Shown here piece by piece: positions 45,357-53,848 of a DNA stretch of 64,000 nt; the first letter of the stretch is position 1, and each line of letters starts with the position of its first letter. Origin of the DNA: CAXBOO01 sp963977425. GTDB taxonomy: Bacteria; Bacteroidota; Bacteroidia; Flavobacteriales_D; Luteibaculaceae. The notes under the pieces were generated by a model that saw only the letters and a program-made list of their open reading frames with translations, made no database searches and was not told the DNA's origin. The DNA is taken from contig CAXBOO010000002.1 of the NCBI GenBank assembly GCA_963977425.1, positions 1-64,000 on the forward strand, written 5' to 3'. The position numbers and the translations under genes were made by a program.

Positions 45357-46751
45357 CTATAGTGTTGGTGTTATAAAGGTTGTTTCCACTTTTTCAATCA
45401 ATTCATCGTTGGAATAAACACCCAACACCAGGTTCATTTTTCTGTTTGTAAAATCTTCCTCCTTGATGAGCAGCATAAACTTGCCTTGAGTTTCGGACTG
45501 TGCTTTGAGAATTAAATTGTCACCAATCATTTTCACTTCTGCATTGCCTTCCAACACCCTTAGTTCAACGTCCAAATCGTTGTTGGTTTTATTCAATACC
45601 GATACATCATAAATGTTGCTATAAACCCCCTCGGACACTTCTTGAAAAATGGTGCCTCGTGTACGCAACACGGTAGTTTCAAACTCGGACCGTGTAAACA
45701 ACATTGAAATAAGAATGGTAAGTAATACCATCAATACAACTATATAAGCCTTAACACGAGTAGTGATTTTAAACCCCTCATTGTTTTCTATGCCATTGAT
45801 AGAATCGTAACGAATAAGATTTTTAGGAAGATTCACTTTTTCCATCATAAAATCGCACGCATCCATACAAGCAGTACAATTCACACATTCTAGCTGAGTT
45901 CCATTTCGGATATCGATGCCTGTTGGACATACATTTACGCACTGGTTGCAGTCTATACAATCGCCTTTGTTAGCCTCTTCTCTATTTTCGCCTTTGGCAA
46001 TTTTACCCCGCTTCTCGCCTCTTAGTTTATCATAAATAACAACCAATGAGTCCTTATCCAACAATACATCTTGCAATCTTCCGTAAGGGCAAACGACAGT
46101 ACATACTTGCTCTCTAAATTTTGAAAAAACTAGATAAAAAACTGACGTAAAAATAACGAGCGAGATCAACCCCCCTACGTGATTTTGTGGTGCATCCAAA
46201 ATGATATCCCACAAGGCTTCATAACCAATAATGTAACTTAAAAATGTGTTAGCAATTAGGAAAGAAATAAACCAAAACACCAAGTTCTTAGCCCCTTTTT
46301 TCAGTAGTTTTTCTCGGGTCCAAGGCATGTTAGCCAATCTTTTCTGCTGTGACCAATCGCCTTCTATAGCATATTCTATACGTCTAAAAACCATTTCCAT
46401 GAATATGGTTTGAGGGCAGACCCATCCACAAAACATTCTACCAAAAACTATGGTAAATATTATGATAAACAGTATAAAAACCAACATCGTAAGCGCAAAC
46501 AGATGCAGGTCTTGCGGCCAAAATATCTGACCGAAAATCACAAACTTACGCTCCAGAATATTGAGCATCAATACCGGCTGACCACCAATTTTGAGATATG
46601 GAGTTGCAAACAAAATCAACAACAAAAAATAGCTTAGAGCCTTGCGCCTATCGTAAAACTTACCAAATGGTTTTTTAGGAAAAATCCATCGGCGTTTTCC
46701 TTGTTCATCAATGGTGGCTACACTATCTCTGTATGTTGTATTTTGTTCCAA
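45357..46751 (-). CDS. ccoG: Cytochrome c oxidase accessory protein CcoG
   Basis: 464 aa. Membrane helices in the N-terminal half (a FGRMFCGWVCPQTIFMEM motif is visible), a polyferredoxin segment with two 4Fe-4S clusters (CIDCNQCVNVCP and CVNCTACMDACD), one more helix and a C-terminal Ig-like domain. Known to be involved in copper delivery/reduction for cbb3 maturation. The start is TTG at 46751; no ATG is nearby in frame. It follows ccoP by 19 bases. Confidence 0.93.
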   Translation of the reverse strand: MEQNTTYRDSVATIDEQGKRRWIFPKKPFGKFYDRRKALSYFLLLILFATPYLKIGGQPVLMLNILERKFVIFGQIFWPQDLHLFALTMLVFILFIIIFTIVFGRMFCGWVCPQTIFMEMVFRRIEYAIEGDWSQQKRLANMPWTREKLLKKGAKNLVFWFISFLIANTFLSYIIGYEALWDIILDAPQNHVGGLISLVIFTSVFYLVFSKFREQVCTVVCPYGRLQDVLLDKDSLVVIYDKLRGEKRGKIAKGENREEANKGDCIDCNQCVNVCPTGIDIRNGTQLECVNCTACMDACDFMMEKVNLPKNLIRYDSINGIENNEGFKITTRVKAYIVVLMVLLTILISMLFTRSEFETTVLRTRGTIFQEVSEGVYSNIYDVSVLNKTNNDLDVELRVLEGNAEVKMIGDNLILKAQSETQGKFMLLIKEEDFTNRKMNLVLGVYSNDELIEKVETTFITPTL

Positions 46752-46770
46752 TGGTTATTAGGTATAATGG

Positions 46771-47814
46771 TTATTGAGCAACCAATGTGCTATCGGTTAC
46801 GGCCAATTCTTTTTCTTCATACAAATCTCCTTGTGGCTCTTTAGGATTTGCTGGTTGAGTTCCTTTTAATGATTTTATGAACGATGCTACAGCTTGCATT
46901 TGAACAGGATTCAATTCATCTTTCCAGCTTTTCATACCGTTTTTAGCACCGTACTTCACTGTCTTAAAAATGTCTTTCATACTGCCTCCATACAACCAGT
47001 AGTTGTCTGTGAAATTGGGGCCAACCAAGCCTTGTCCTTCTGCACCGTGGCATACTTTACAGTATTGCATAAAAGTGGACTTTCCTGATTTCAATACAGC
47101 GGGGTCGCTTTTATACACTACTGAGTTTTCATCAACATTCAATGCTTGCGACTTTAAGTATTCTTGTACCGACTTATCGGCAGCTATCATCTCTTTCTTA
47201 TAAGCCTCTTCTGGTAAGTCACTTATTTTGAAAACATGGTAATTGAAAAAATAAAGAATGGCAACAACGATACTTAGATAAAAACCATACTTCCACCAAG
47301 GCGGTAAATTGTTGTCCAACTCTCTAATGCCATCGTATTCGTGATCGGTTTCTACAGAAGCCTCTTCTTCCAATGGAACGGCATCAGTAAGCAATCGCAT
47401 GATGTTCACCTTACTTTTCTTTTTCAAGGCTTTTTCACGCAACACATCTTCCTCTAATTGGTCGATATGGAACATGTTTTTGAACAACACATTGAGATAC
47501 CACTGCAACAACAACAATATACCGTTAATGGTCGCTACGGCATACAAAGTGTTTTTTGTAATCTCAAATCCAAGCGAAGAATCTAAGCGCCCTTCTGCAG
47601 CACTTGCCAATGCAGGAATCATCAACCCTATAGCAATGATGGTTAATGGTTTTTTGTTCTTCTTTTTGTCCAGTTTTTCTTCCAAAATATTCAGCTTATC
47701 TCTAAACATTTTGGTTTTTAAAATGGTTTTTATCGCGTTACTCGTTGCGCTTATGGTTAACAACTGAATCAGTGCAACGACTACCAGTACCCAGAAAATT
47801 AATTCGTTACTCAT
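46771..47814 (-). CDS. ccoP: cbb3 oxidase subunit III (diheme/monoheme CcoP)
   Basis: 347 aa. Two N-terminal helices, then the CcoP N-terminal domain (LPPWWKYGFYLSIVVAILYFF) and a cytochrome c domain with a single CKVCH heme site and the downstream Met region (FTDNYWLYGGSMKDIFKTVKYG). Proteobacterial CcoP has two hemes; only one heme motif is visible here. It passes electrons to CcoO/CcoN. Preceded by ccoQ at 21 bases. Confidence 0.92.
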   Translation of the reverse strand: MSNELIFWVLVVVALIQLLTISATSNAIKTILKTKMFRDKLNILEEKLDKKKNKKPLTIIAIGLMIPALASAAEGRLDSSLGFEITKNTLYAVATINGILLLLQWYLNVLFKNMFHIDQLEEDVLREKALKKKSKVNIMRLLTDAVPLEEEASVETDHEYDGIRELDNNLPPWWKYGFYLSIVVAILYFFNYHVFKISDLPEEAYKKEMIAADKSVQEYLKSQALNVDENSVVYKSDPAVLKSGKSTFMQYCKVCHGAEGQGLVGPNFTDNYWLYGGSMKDIFKTVKYGAKNGMKSWKDELNPVQMQAVASFIKSLKGTQPANPKEPQGDLYEEKELAVTDSTLVAQ

Positions 47815-47835
47815 TGGTGGTTATTTTATTGGTTG

Positions 47836-48000
47836 TTAAGACAATGGGTAATTGGCTACCTCATCTATATCTTTCTTTTTAGCGCTGAAGACCCATACCA
47901 ATAGCCCTGCAAAAAAAAGTGTAAATATGCCTAGGGATATCATTGGAAAAAGCTCTATACCATCAATCGATGTCATGTGTTGTTTTATAAATCTTAGCAT
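47836..48000 (-). CDS. ccoQ: cbb3 oxidase small subunit CcoQ
   Basis: 54 aa. ATG at 48000, TAA at 47836-47838. One membrane helix (about residues 19-39: PMISLGIFTLFFAGLLVWVF) followed by KKKDIDEVANYPLS, the usual FixQ/CcoQ layout. The location between ccoNO and ccoP, with gaps of 11 and 21 bases, makes the assignment firm. It stabilises the oxidase complex. Confidence 0.85.
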   Translation of the reverse strand: MLRFIKQHMTSIDGIELFPMISLGIFTLFFAGLLVWVFSAKKKDIDEVANYPLS

Positions 48001-48011
48001 GGTTTTGTGTA

Positions 48012-50174
48012 TTAGTTGGTTTCTTTTTCTGTGTTATTGATATCAGATCCTAGTCGTTGCAGATATGCTATCAGTGCAACGATTTCTTTCTTTTTCAATT
48101 TTTCAATTTGCTTTTCGCTATTGGTTCCCATCTGTAAGTCTTTGGCAATACTGGTTGCAATTTCTTTGGCCTGTATTTCCATTTGTCCAATTACCTTTTC
48201 TTCCATTCCTTCTTCATAAGGCACTCCAAGGGTGCGCATAGCACTTATCTTTCTTGCTGTGTAATCAGTATTCAAATCATCGTCTATCAACCATGGATAA
48301 GCTGGCATTATAGATCCTGGAGAAATACTTTGTGGTTCCAACATGTGGAGGTAATGCCATGAATCTGGACGGTTTTGTTTGTTCCCCCGTCCTTCTCTAT
48401 GCAAATCTGGCCCGGTACGTTTTGATCCCCATTGGAATGGATGATCGTAAACAAATTCCCCTGCTTTTGAATATTCTCCGTATCGAGCGGTTTCAAAACG
48501 AAGTGGTCGAACCATTTGAGAATGGCAGTTGTAACACCCTTCTCGTATATACAAGTCGCGTCCTTCTAACTCTAACGGAGTATACGGTTTCACACTTTCT
48601 ATTGTCGGTACATTAGAACTAACTAAGAAGGTTGGAATAATTTCTACCATACCTCCTATAAGGATGACAATCAAACTCAAAACCAACATTCTCATTGGCT
48701 TTCTTTCAATTGCTCGGTGCCAATAATCGCCTTTGTGTTTTACCGCTTTTTTCTCTAAAGCAGGTGCTTCAGCTGGTTGATTGGCTTCAAACGTACCCAA
48801 GCGCATGGTTTTTACTAAGTTGTAAGTCATTAGAATGGCACCAGTTATGTACAGTGTACCGCCTATAGTTCTCATGAAGTAGTACGGTCTCATTTGTGTT
48901 ACCGTTTCTAAGAAATCTTTGTTTACAAGTGTTCCATCTGGATTGAAATCTTGCCACATCAAACCTTGCATGAATCCAGCCCAGTACAATGGAATAGCAT
49001 AAATAAGTATACCCAATGTTGCAATCCAGAAGTGGATGTTAGCTAATTTTTGAGAGTACAATTTGCGTTTGTACATCTCCGGAATCAACCAATACATCAT
49101 ACCGAAGGTTAGCATCCCGTTCCATCCTAGTCCACCTATGTGCACGTGAGCAATGGTCCAATCGGTAAAATGAGAAATGATGTTGACTGATTTCAACGAC
49201 ATCATTGGTCCTTCGAATGTTGACATACCGTAACATGTAACGGCTACAACCATGAATTTCAACACTACGTTTTCACGTACTTTATCCCAAGCACCTCTTA
49301 AAGTCAACAATCCATTCAACATTCCTCCCCAAGAAGGAGCCAAAAGCATAATAGAAAATACAACCCCTAGAGATTGAGCCCAGTCTGGCAATGCTGTGTA
49401 CAACAAATGGTGTGGTCCTGCCCAGATATAAATGAAGATTAGCGCCCAAAAGTGAATGATGGATAATCGGTAAGAATATACTGGTCTGTTAGCTGCTTTC
49501 GGGATGAAGTAATACATCAAACCCAGGTAAGGAGTTGTTAGGAAAAAGGCAACTGCATTGTGCCCATACCACCATTGAACCAATGCATCTTGAACTCCTG
49601 CATACCATGAATAACTTTTCATGAAATGAACGGGCAATTCAAATGAATTGACAATGTGCAATACTGCAACTGTAACAAAAGTGGCTATGTAAAACCAAAT
49701 GGCAACATACAAATGTCTTACTCTTCTTTTTAGAATAGTAGCCATCATATTAACCCCAAATACTACCCACAAAACGGTTATGGCAATATCAATTGGCCAT
49801 TCCAATTCGGCATATTCTTTACCTGAAGTGTAGCCTAGAGGCAAGGTTATTACAGCCGACAAAATAATTATTTGCCATCCCCAGAAATTGATGTTACTCA
49901 ATTTGTCACTCCACATTCGTGTTTTCAACAAACGCTGAAGGGAATAATATACACCCGCAAATATTCCGTTACCTACAAAGGCAAAAATCACGGCATTGGT
50001 ATGCAATGGTCGTATACGCCCAAAGGTTAACCAAGATGTCAAATTCAGATCTGGCCAAACCAATTGGCTAGCAGCCAACAGTCCGACGGACATGCCTATT
50101 AACCCCCAGATCATGGTGGCAATTACAAACTTTTTTACCGAGCTGTTGTCGTATGAAAATTGTTCCAGTTCCAT
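48012..50174 (-). CDS. ccoNO: Fused cbb3 oxidase subunits I and II
   Basis: 720 aa. Residues 1-470 are the heme-copper CcoN with twelve helices and conserved histidines (RPLHTNAV, HNAVAFFLTTPYLG, GPHHLLYT, AHVHIGGLGWNG). After a linker and one helix (about 500-525) comes CcoO with a heme c site CYNCH and the following HSQMVRP motif. The fusion is standard in Bacteroidota. It reduces O2 to water with high affinity and pumps protons. It begins three bases after the ccoS stop. Confidence 0.95.
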   Translation of the reverse strand: MELEQFSYDNSSVKKFVIATMIWGLIGMSVGLLAASQLVWPDLNLTSWLTFGRIRPLHTNAVIFAFVGNGIFAGVYYSLQRLLKTRMWSDKLSNINFWGWQIIILSAVITLPLGYTSGKEYAELEWPIDIAITVLWVVFGVNMMATILKRRVRHLYVAIWFYIATFVTVAVLHIVNSFELPVHFMKSYSWYAGVQDALVQWWYGHNAVAFFLTTPYLGLMYYFIPKAANRPVYSYRLSIIHFWALIFIYIWAGPHHLLYTALPDWAQSLGVVFSIMLLAPSWGGMLNGLLTLRGAWDKVRENVVLKFMVVAVTCYGMSTFEGPMMSLKSVNIISHFTDWTIAHVHIGGLGWNGMLTFGMMYWLIPEMYKRKLYSQKLANIHFWIATLGILIYAIPLYWAGFMQGLMWQDFNPDGTLVNKDFLETVTQMRPYYFMRTIGGTLYITGAILMTYNLVKTMRLGTFEANQPAEAPALEKKAVKHKGDYWHRAIERKPMRMLVLSLIVILIGGMVEIIPTFLVSSNVPTIESVKPYTPLELEGRDLYIREGCYNCHSQMVRPLRFETARYGEYSKAGEFVYDHPFQWGSKRTGPDLHREGRGNKQNRPDSWHYLHMLEPQSISPGSIMPAYPWLIDDDLNTDYTARKISAMRTLGVPYEEGMEEKVIGQMEIQAKEIATSIAKDLQMGTNSEKQIEKLKKKEIVALIAYLQRLGSDINNTEKETN

Positions 50175-50177
50175 CTA

Positions 50178-50372
50178 TTAGATATTAGATTGTTTCGTTT
50201 TTTCTTCTGATTGAATTGCCACTGGTGATAGTGGAGCATCGTCGTATAAAATGCGTACTGAAGGACTATAGTCATCATCATACTGACCTGTTTTGATAGA
50301 CCATAAGAAGGCCATCAAAAAAATGATCCCGAGAACTAAACTGACCATAATAAGGAGGTATATAATGTTCAT
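50178..50372 (-). CDS. ccoS: cbb3 oxidase maturation protein CcoS
   Basis: 64 aa from the ATG at 50372 (MNIIYLLIMVSLVLGIIFLM). One helix followed by FLWSIKTGQYDDDYSPSVRILYDD, the CcoS signature. It is required for cofactor insertion into the oxidase. A longer in-frame start 48 bases upstream lacks the family N-terminus. An FNR-like palindrome lies 54-73 bases upstream. Confidence 0.9.
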   Translation of the reverse strand: MNIIYLLIMVSLVLGIIFLMAFLWSIKTGQYDDDYSPSVRILYDDAPLSPVAIQSEEKTKQSNI

Positions 50373-50425
50373 GAAACAAAAGTGACTATACCCCAGTCGA
50401 ATTGAAAATACCTTCGTCATTGTAG

Positions 50426-50445
50426 AAACTGATAATTGTCAGTTT
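50426..50445 (-). promoter_or_regulatory. FNR-like palindrome upstream of ccoS
   Basis: AAACTGATAATTGTCAGTTT is symmetric at 18 of 20 positions. Its core TGAT-N4-GTCA has the spacing of FNR/Crp-family operators. It lies just after the ccoI stop and about 54 bases before the ccoS start. A hairpin role is possible, but no T-run follows. Confidence 0.55.
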
Positions 50446-52797
50446 TTAAATCTTGCGGCAAACCCAGCGAGTAAGCACCGATGTAAACACCACAATACTG
50501 ATAGAACTTAGTGGCATAAGAATAGCAGCTATTACTGGTGACAAAGAGCCTTGCACTGCATAACTCATCCCCACAATATTGTACGCGAAAGACAATGCAA
50601 AACTGGCATATATTATGGCATTTGATTTCCTACCAACCGATAGAATCGTGTCTATTTTAGAAAATTTTTCTGCATTCAATATAACATCGCAAGCAGGAGA
50701 AAACTGATGAACTTGATCCGAAATAGCTATACCGACATCGCTTTGTTTTAATGCTCCCGCATCGTTCAAACCATCACCAACCATGGCTACTGTTTCTCCA
50801 TCTAATTGTTGGTTTCGTATGTAATCTAGTTTGTCGAATGGCGATTGATTGAAATGAGCTTCGGTTATGCCCAATGCTGCAATGGTGTCTTTTTGTTGGT
50901 CATTATCGCCAGAAAGAAGCGCAACTTTTACATGTTGTATCAACTCCGAAATACTACTTTTTAATCCTTCTCTATAGAATTGCTGCAGATTAAAATACCC
51001 CTTGTATGCGCCGTCAATTTCAACATGAACTACCGATAAATTATTGGCTGTAATCGTTTTTCCTAGAAATTCGGCAGAACCTAATTTAATGGAATGTGAA
51101 CCGACTTCTGCGCAAATACCTCTTCCAGGAACTTCACTATAATCGTCGAAATCAGTTGAAGGAACATCTTGAAAATAATTTCTTATCGCCACACTTAATG
51201 GATGAAGAGAATGGTTTACAGCACTTTTTACCAAAACCAATTCATGTTCGCTAAAAGGCTCTCCTTGATAATTTATTTGAATAGAATTTTTATGCGTTAT
51301 CGTTCCTGTTTTATCCAATACAAGCGAAGTAATAGCAGCCAATTTTTCAAGAACCTGAGTGTTTTTAAGGTACACCCCCGATTTGCCCAACAAGCGAATG
51401 AGATTACCTTGAGTAAACGGCACACTCAAAGCTAAAGCGCATGGACAAGCTATAATTAATACTGCGGTAGTTGCATTCCACAACTTATCGACATCAACAA
51501 AATACCAGTACAAAGCGGTAACGAGTGTAATGCTTAAAACAACAATGGTAAAATACTTACTTACCTTATTGCTTAACTGATGCAAATCGGTGCCATCATC
51601 GTTTTTTTGAAACACTTCCTGGTTCCATAGTTTTGTCAAATAGCTATTGTTTACAGGCTTTAGAGCTTCCATTTTTATGCTCGTTCCCATTTGCTTTCCA
51701 CCAGCATATATTAAGTCGCCTTTATGCTTTATTACAGGCTTCGATTCGCCCGTAACGAAACTATAATCTATCACGGCTTGGTCTGAAAGCAACTTGCTAT
51801 CGGTAGGAATCAATTCCCCATTTCGAATCAAGATGACATCGCCTACATCCAATTTAGATAAGGAAACTGACGTTACTTTTTCGTCATTTACAACGGATAC
51901 TGAAATGGGAAAATACGATGTATAATCTCGTTCGAACGACAATGTTTGATAGGTTTTTTGTTGAAACCATTTACCAATAAGTAAAAACAAAACAAGGCCT
52001 GTAAGCGAATCAAAATAACCTGCTCCACTTTGTGTAACCACTTCATATCCACTTCGTACAAAAAGGGTGAGCATACCCAAAGCAATAGGCACATCCATAT
52101 TGATGTAGTGCTGTTTAATGCCTAAAAGCGCATTCTTTAGATAGTCGATACCGGCATAAAACATGACTGGCAAGCTCAATACCAACGATATCCAACCGAA
52201 GAAGGAACTAAATGAGGAAAAACTATCCGAAATCCCCAAATATTCAGGAAATGACAACAACATGATATTACCAAAGCAAAACCCAGCTATGCCTATTTGA
52301 AATAACAATCGTTTATTTTCTAATCCTTTTTTAGGAGTAAACGATTTTGATGGTTTAAAATCGGGCAGATACCCTATGCTATTCAGCAACGATGCCAACT
52401 CTGACAATGAAATGGCTTTATTATTAAATGCAATGGTCGCTTTTTTGGCCGAAAACTGAACCTCTACAGCCTGAATGCCTTTGTGCAGTCTACCCAAGTG
52501 TTCCAAAAGCCAAATACAAGAACTGCAATGTATTTGCGGTAGTACAAAACATACTTTAGAAGTTTCATCGTCTTCAAACAACACAAATTCTTGTTTGAAT
52601 TCTTCGTCGTCTAGAAAAGAAAACTGTTCGCTATTAATTGCCTTAGAACCTGGGCTTTGTTCTAATGAATAGTAGTTACCCAATTCGTTGTCTTGCAGTA
52701 TTTCATATACCGTTTTACAGCCCAAACAACAAAAATGGTGATCGTCCAATTGGATATCTACAACAGAACAAACATCGCCACAGTGGTAACAATTCAT
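50446..52797 (-). CDS. ccoI: Copper-transporting P-type ATPase for cbb3 assembly
   Basis: 783 aa. Cys-rich N-terminus (CYHC, CCLGC), an HMA domain with HCSSC, eight helices, the ion motif CPC (IIACPCALALS), phosphorylation site DKTGT and hinge GDGLNDAGAL. CcoI/FixI exports copper into the periplasm for the oxidase. First gene of the block leading to hemN; divergent from the secreted-protein gene at 52987. Confidence 0.93.
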   Translation of the reverse strand: MNCYHCGDVCSVVDIQLDDHHFCCLGCKTVYEILQDNELGNYYSLEQSPGSKAINSEQFSFLDDEEFKQEFVLFEDDETSKVCFVLPQIHCSSCIWLLEHLGRLHKGIQAVEVQFSAKKATIAFNNKAISLSELASLLNSIGYLPDFKPSKSFTPKKGLENKRLLFQIGIAGFCFGNIMLLSFPEYLGISDSFSSFSSFFGWISLVLSLPVMFYAGIDYLKNALLGIKQHYINMDVPIALGMLTLFVRSGYEVVTQSGAGYFDSLTGLVLFLLIGKWFQQKTYQTLSFERDYTSYFPISVSVVNDEKVTSVSLSKLDVGDVILIRNGELIPTDSKLLSDQAVIDYSFVTGESKPVIKHKGDLIYAGGKQMGTSIKMEALKPVNNSYLTKLWNQEVFQKNDDGTDLHQLSNKVSKYFTIVVLSITLVTALYWYFVDVDKLWNATTAVLIIACPCALALSVPFTQGNLIRLLGKSGVYLKNTQVLEKLAAITSLVLDKTGTITHKNSIQINYQGEPFSEHELVLVKSAVNHSLHPLSVAIRNYFQDVPSTDFDDYSEVPGRGICAEVGSHSIKLGSAEFLGKTITANNLSVVHVEIDGAYKGYFNLQQFYREGLKSSISELIQHVKVALLSGDNDQQKDTIAALGITEAHFNQSPFDKLDYIRNQQLDGETVAMVGDGLNDAGALKQSDVGIAISDQVHQFSPACDVILNAEKFSKIDTILSVGRKSNAIIYASFALSFAYNIVGMSYAVQGSLSPVIAAILMPLSSISIVVFTSVLTRWVCRKI

Positions 52798-52826
52798 GAT
52801 TCAAATGTAGAGCGTGAACGTCTCGC

Positions 52827-52844
52827 TGTCAGTGACAAAAGTCA
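52827..52844 (-). promoter_or_regulatory. FNR-like site upstream of ccoI
   Basis: 52833-52844 reads TGAC-AAAA-GTCA, a perfect dyad with FNR-type spacing, extended as ACTGACTTTTGTCACTGAC on the minus strand. It ends about 36 bases before the ccoI ATG and could serve both divergent genes. A second short palindrome, TGTCA-G-TGACA (52827-52837), overlaps it. Confidence 0.55.
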
Positions 52845-52962
52845 GTTCTTTCATTGTTATATGCCACTCCCATCCATCGTGTTTTCAAAATTGCCTATCA
52901 CTTTTTACAATTCGCTTACATCATTTTACAATTCAAAAAGCACCTATAGCGCTAGTGCACAA

Positions 52963-52970
52963 TACATTTG
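52963..52970 (+). promoter_or_regulatory. Bacteroidota -7 promoter box
   Basis: TACATTTG matches the Bacteroidota -7 consensus TAnnTTTG, 17 bases before the ATG at 52987. Two copies of TTTTACAATTC lie about 20 bases apart upstream of it. The -33 element is not clear. Confidence 0.5.
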
Positions 52971-52986
52971 AAAGAAACAAAACAAC

Positions 52987-53766
52987 ATGAAAAAGAACAT
53001 TCTATTACTATGTGCAACACTAACCAGTGTTAGTCTTATGGCTTTTGGTTTTATGAACTGGACACCAAAAACAGGAGAATGCCATCCTCATTCAGATGAA
53101 ACATCCAAAGCCGAAAGTGCTCAATATTCCAACTTCTTTTATGGCATCGGACCTCGCTTCCACCCCATTTTAAAATCCGAATTGAAAAAATACAAATCGA
53201 TGTACGATTTCATTACAGAAGATGAAGCTAGCCAGGTTAAAAAATTCGATAACGTAAGTGTCATCATCATATTGAATGAAAGACAGACGAACACCAGAGC
53301 ACATGGAACTACAGCAGAGTTAACAAACGAACAACAGCAACTTATTCAATCTTCTGATTATTCTACAAGCTTTACTGTTAGAGGCGATTACTATGGCAAA
53401 GACCCATATACAGGCAACATGTCTGACTTGCATTTTGGTCCTCACTATACAGTTGTTCCACACAAACAAGCTCAATATTTGCCTGGTGAATCTGTCCTGA
53501 TAGATTATTTTACTGCAGGAAACAAAGCAAACACACTGAACTTAGATGAAAAAAAGCTGAGACCTGCCAAACTCTATTTCACTATTACAAAAACAGGCGA
53601 TATTTCCAATATTCGATTGGACAACCACTCCGGATACAAAAAAATTGACAGCACTATGGAAAATCTATTGCTTCAACTGCCAGGCAAATGGCAACCAGCC
53701 GAAAACGACAAAGGTGAAAAGGTAGACCAAGAACTGGTTATTTCATTCGGTTTGGTTGGCTGTTAA
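52987..53766 (+). CDS. Secreted protein with TonB C-terminal-like domain
   Basis: 259 aa. Signal peptide about residues 1-20. The last 70 residues (PAKLYFTITKTGDISNIRLDNHSGYKKIDSTMENLL...KWQPAENDKGEKVDQELVISFG) resemble a TonB C-terminal domain. The N-terminal portion is unrecognised. It is divergent from ccoI and shares the FNR-like site in between, so it may be induced with the oxidase. The following kinase gene starts 83 bases downstream. Confidence 0.65.
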   Translation: MKKNILLLCATLTSVSLMAFGFMNWTPKTGECHPHSDETSKAESAQYSNFFYGIGPRFHPILKSELKKYKSMYDFITEDEASQVKKFDNVSVIIILNERQTNTRAHGTTAELTNEQQQLIQSSDYSTSFTVRGDYYGKDPYTGNMSDLHFGPHYTVVPHKQAQYLPGESVLIDYFTAGNKANTLNLDEKKLRPAKLYFTITKTGDISNIRLDNHSGYKKIDSTMENLLLQLPGKWQPAENDKGEKVDQELVISFGLVGC

Positions 53767-53848
53767 TTGCATCGATATATTTCCTTTTTCTTACATTTCT
53801 TGACGCAAAACAATGAAGCTCATTTAGCTCATAAATCCGTCAGCAACA

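Noticed and set aside
50426..50445. Terminator after ccoI
   Set aside because: The stem is A+T-rich and no T-run follows on the minus strand; ccoS follows closely. An operator is more likely.
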